Of a DNA stretch of 17,872 nt, positions 16,965-17,872 are shown piece by piece. The position numbers and the translations under genes are program-made. Location of the stretch: assembly GCA_030066245.1 (NCBI GenBank), contig JASJBY010000073.1:1-17872 (forward strand), written 5' to 3'. Numbering within the stretch: position 1 is the first letter of the stretch; every line of letters begins with the position of its first letter. The notes beneath the pieces were generated by a model that ran no database searches, was not told the origin of the DNA, and saw only the letters and a list, made by a program, of their open reading frames with translations. The DNA comes from Gammaproteobacteria bacterium (lineage in GTDB: Bacteria > Pseudomonadota > Gammaproteobacteria > JAABTG01).

Positions 16965-17872
16965 ATGGCGTCCAGACATGATTCGGCAGGCAGACGAAGG
17001 GCCCGGTCCTCGGCAAGACACGACTACGTGTTCGAGACCCTGGAGCCCCGGATCCTACTCTCGGCCGATCCCCTGAGCGCAGCCGTGGGCGACGCGCTGC
17101 ACGGTAACGAGCTGGACGAGCGGCTACCCGACGAGCTCAAGGCCTCCGCGGCCTTCGGTGCGCTGTCCGAAGCGGCCACCGCCGCGCCGTCGGCTGGCGA
17201 CATGGGCTCCGATGTCGCCACCGACCTGCCGCTACCCGTTGATCTGACGGGTCTGGCGCTTCTCCATCCTGACAAGGATGCGCCCTCCGCCACCCAACAT
17301 GTCCCGACCCACGAGTTCTTGTTCGTGGACTCCGAGGTGGCGGAACACGGGCAACTCGTGACTGAGTTGCTGGGCCGTGACGACGGTCGTGACTTTCAGG
17401 TAGTGCTGCTTGACAGGGACAGCGATGGCATAGACCAGATCTCCGAGGCGTTGGCCGGGCACCAGGGTATTGACGCGATCCACCTCATTTCTCACGGTAC
17501 CGAGGGTGGCATCCAGCTCGGTGGCACCTGGCTCAGTGAAGCGACTCTGGCGATGAACGCCGAGGAAGTCGCGGCCTGGGGTGGGGCCCTGACCGATGCC
17601 GCTGACATCCTCTTCTACGCTTGCGACGTGGCCGGCACGCAAGAGGGGAAGGCCCTTGTGCAGAGTGTGGGCGCGCTCACGGGTGCTGATGTGGCGGCGT
17701 CCGTGGACCTCACCGGACATGCATCCCTGGGCGGGAACTGGGATCTCGAGTTTGCAACGGGCGTCGTCGAGTCGAGAGCGGCCTTCAACGCCGAGTCAGT
17801 GCAGGGCTGGAAGGGAACCCTGGCCACGGCTGAGGATGACTTCGAGAGCGGCGACTACACCGGCGGCACAGG
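16965..17872 (+). CDS. LEPR-XLL / DUF4347 surface protein, N-terminal part (runs off the window)
   Basis: First 302 codons of an open frame that continues past the window edge. Start ATG 16965 (GGGG 8 bases upstream, weak) gives a basic N-terminus followed at ~22-37 by FETLEPRILLSADPLS, the LEPR-XLL motif found at the extreme N-terminus of very large secreted or surface proteins. A low-complexity acidic/Ala region (~37-115) precedes a DUF4347 domain (~118-285). Visible in it are FLFVDSEV, IHLISHGTEGG (His177), ILFYACDVAG (Cys220), GADVAASVDLTG and GNWDLE. His177/Cys220 correspond to the putative caspase-like dyad of this family. No classical Sec signal is seen. In related proteins long repeat regions follow, which cannot be checked here. 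Position right after three export-type genes suggests it is their substrate. Confidence 0.88.
   Translation, partial: MASRHDSAGRRRARSSARHDYVFETLEPRILLSADPLSAAVGDALHGNELDERLPDELKASAAFGALSEAATAAPSAGDMGSDVATDLPLPVDLTGLALLHPDKDAPSATQHVPTHEFLFVDSEVAEHGQLVTELLGRDDGRDFQVVLLDRDSDGIDQISEALAGHQGIDAIHLISHGTEGGIQLGGTWLSEATLAMNAEEVAAWGGALTDAADILFYACDVAGTQEGKALVQSVGALTGADVAASVDLTGHASLGGNWDLEFATGVVESRAAFNAESVQGWKGTLATAEDDFESGDYTGGT

Overview
The window is high-GC bacterial chromosomal DNA with tightly packed genes. Hybrid histidine kinases, HlyD/M50-type envelope proteins and an N-terminal LEPR-XLL/DUF4347 protein point to a Gram-negative proteobacterium, probably a gammaproteobacterium. That placement is inference; there is no rRNA or other marker gene. 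No tRNA, rRNA, CRISPR array or transposase was found.

Left part (1-9431), signalling. A very large hybrid histidine kinase (Cache-PAS-GAF-PAS-HisKA-HATPase-REC-REC-HPt) reads rightward. Facing it on the minus strand is a three-gene unit: a periplasmic solute-binding-like protein, a second hybrid kinase (HAMP-HisKA-HATPase-REC-REC-HPt) whose start overlaps the binding-protein stop by 4 bases, and a stand-alone receiver protein. The two kinases are clear paralogues. A 44-bp imperfect direct repeat (38/44 identical) brackets the whole minus-strand unit.

Middle (9432-10974). A 474-bp divergent intergenic region carries one copy of that repeat inside a ~99-bp inverted-repeat structure. It is followed by a second, plus-strand solute-binding-like protein. 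No transporter permease or ATPase accompanies either binding protein, so they are more likely sensory partners or orphans.

Right part (10975-17872), envelope export/surface protein locus. Three consecutive genes carry HlyD-type adaptor modules: GAF-TM-HlyD, then PqqD-like/M50 metalloprotease/HlyD, then a secreted HlyD adaptor with a C-terminal SPOR-like region. After a 273-bp gap containing a perfect TGTGA-N6-TCACA (CRP/Vfr-like) palindrome comes the start of a protein with the N-terminal LEPR-XLL motif and a DUF4347 domain; it runs off the window and is probably a very large repeat-containing surface protein. The likely reading is a dedicated processing/export apparatus next to its giant substrate, with multi-sensor phosphorelays alongside that may control it. 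The export function and the regulatory link are inferred from gene order and domains only.
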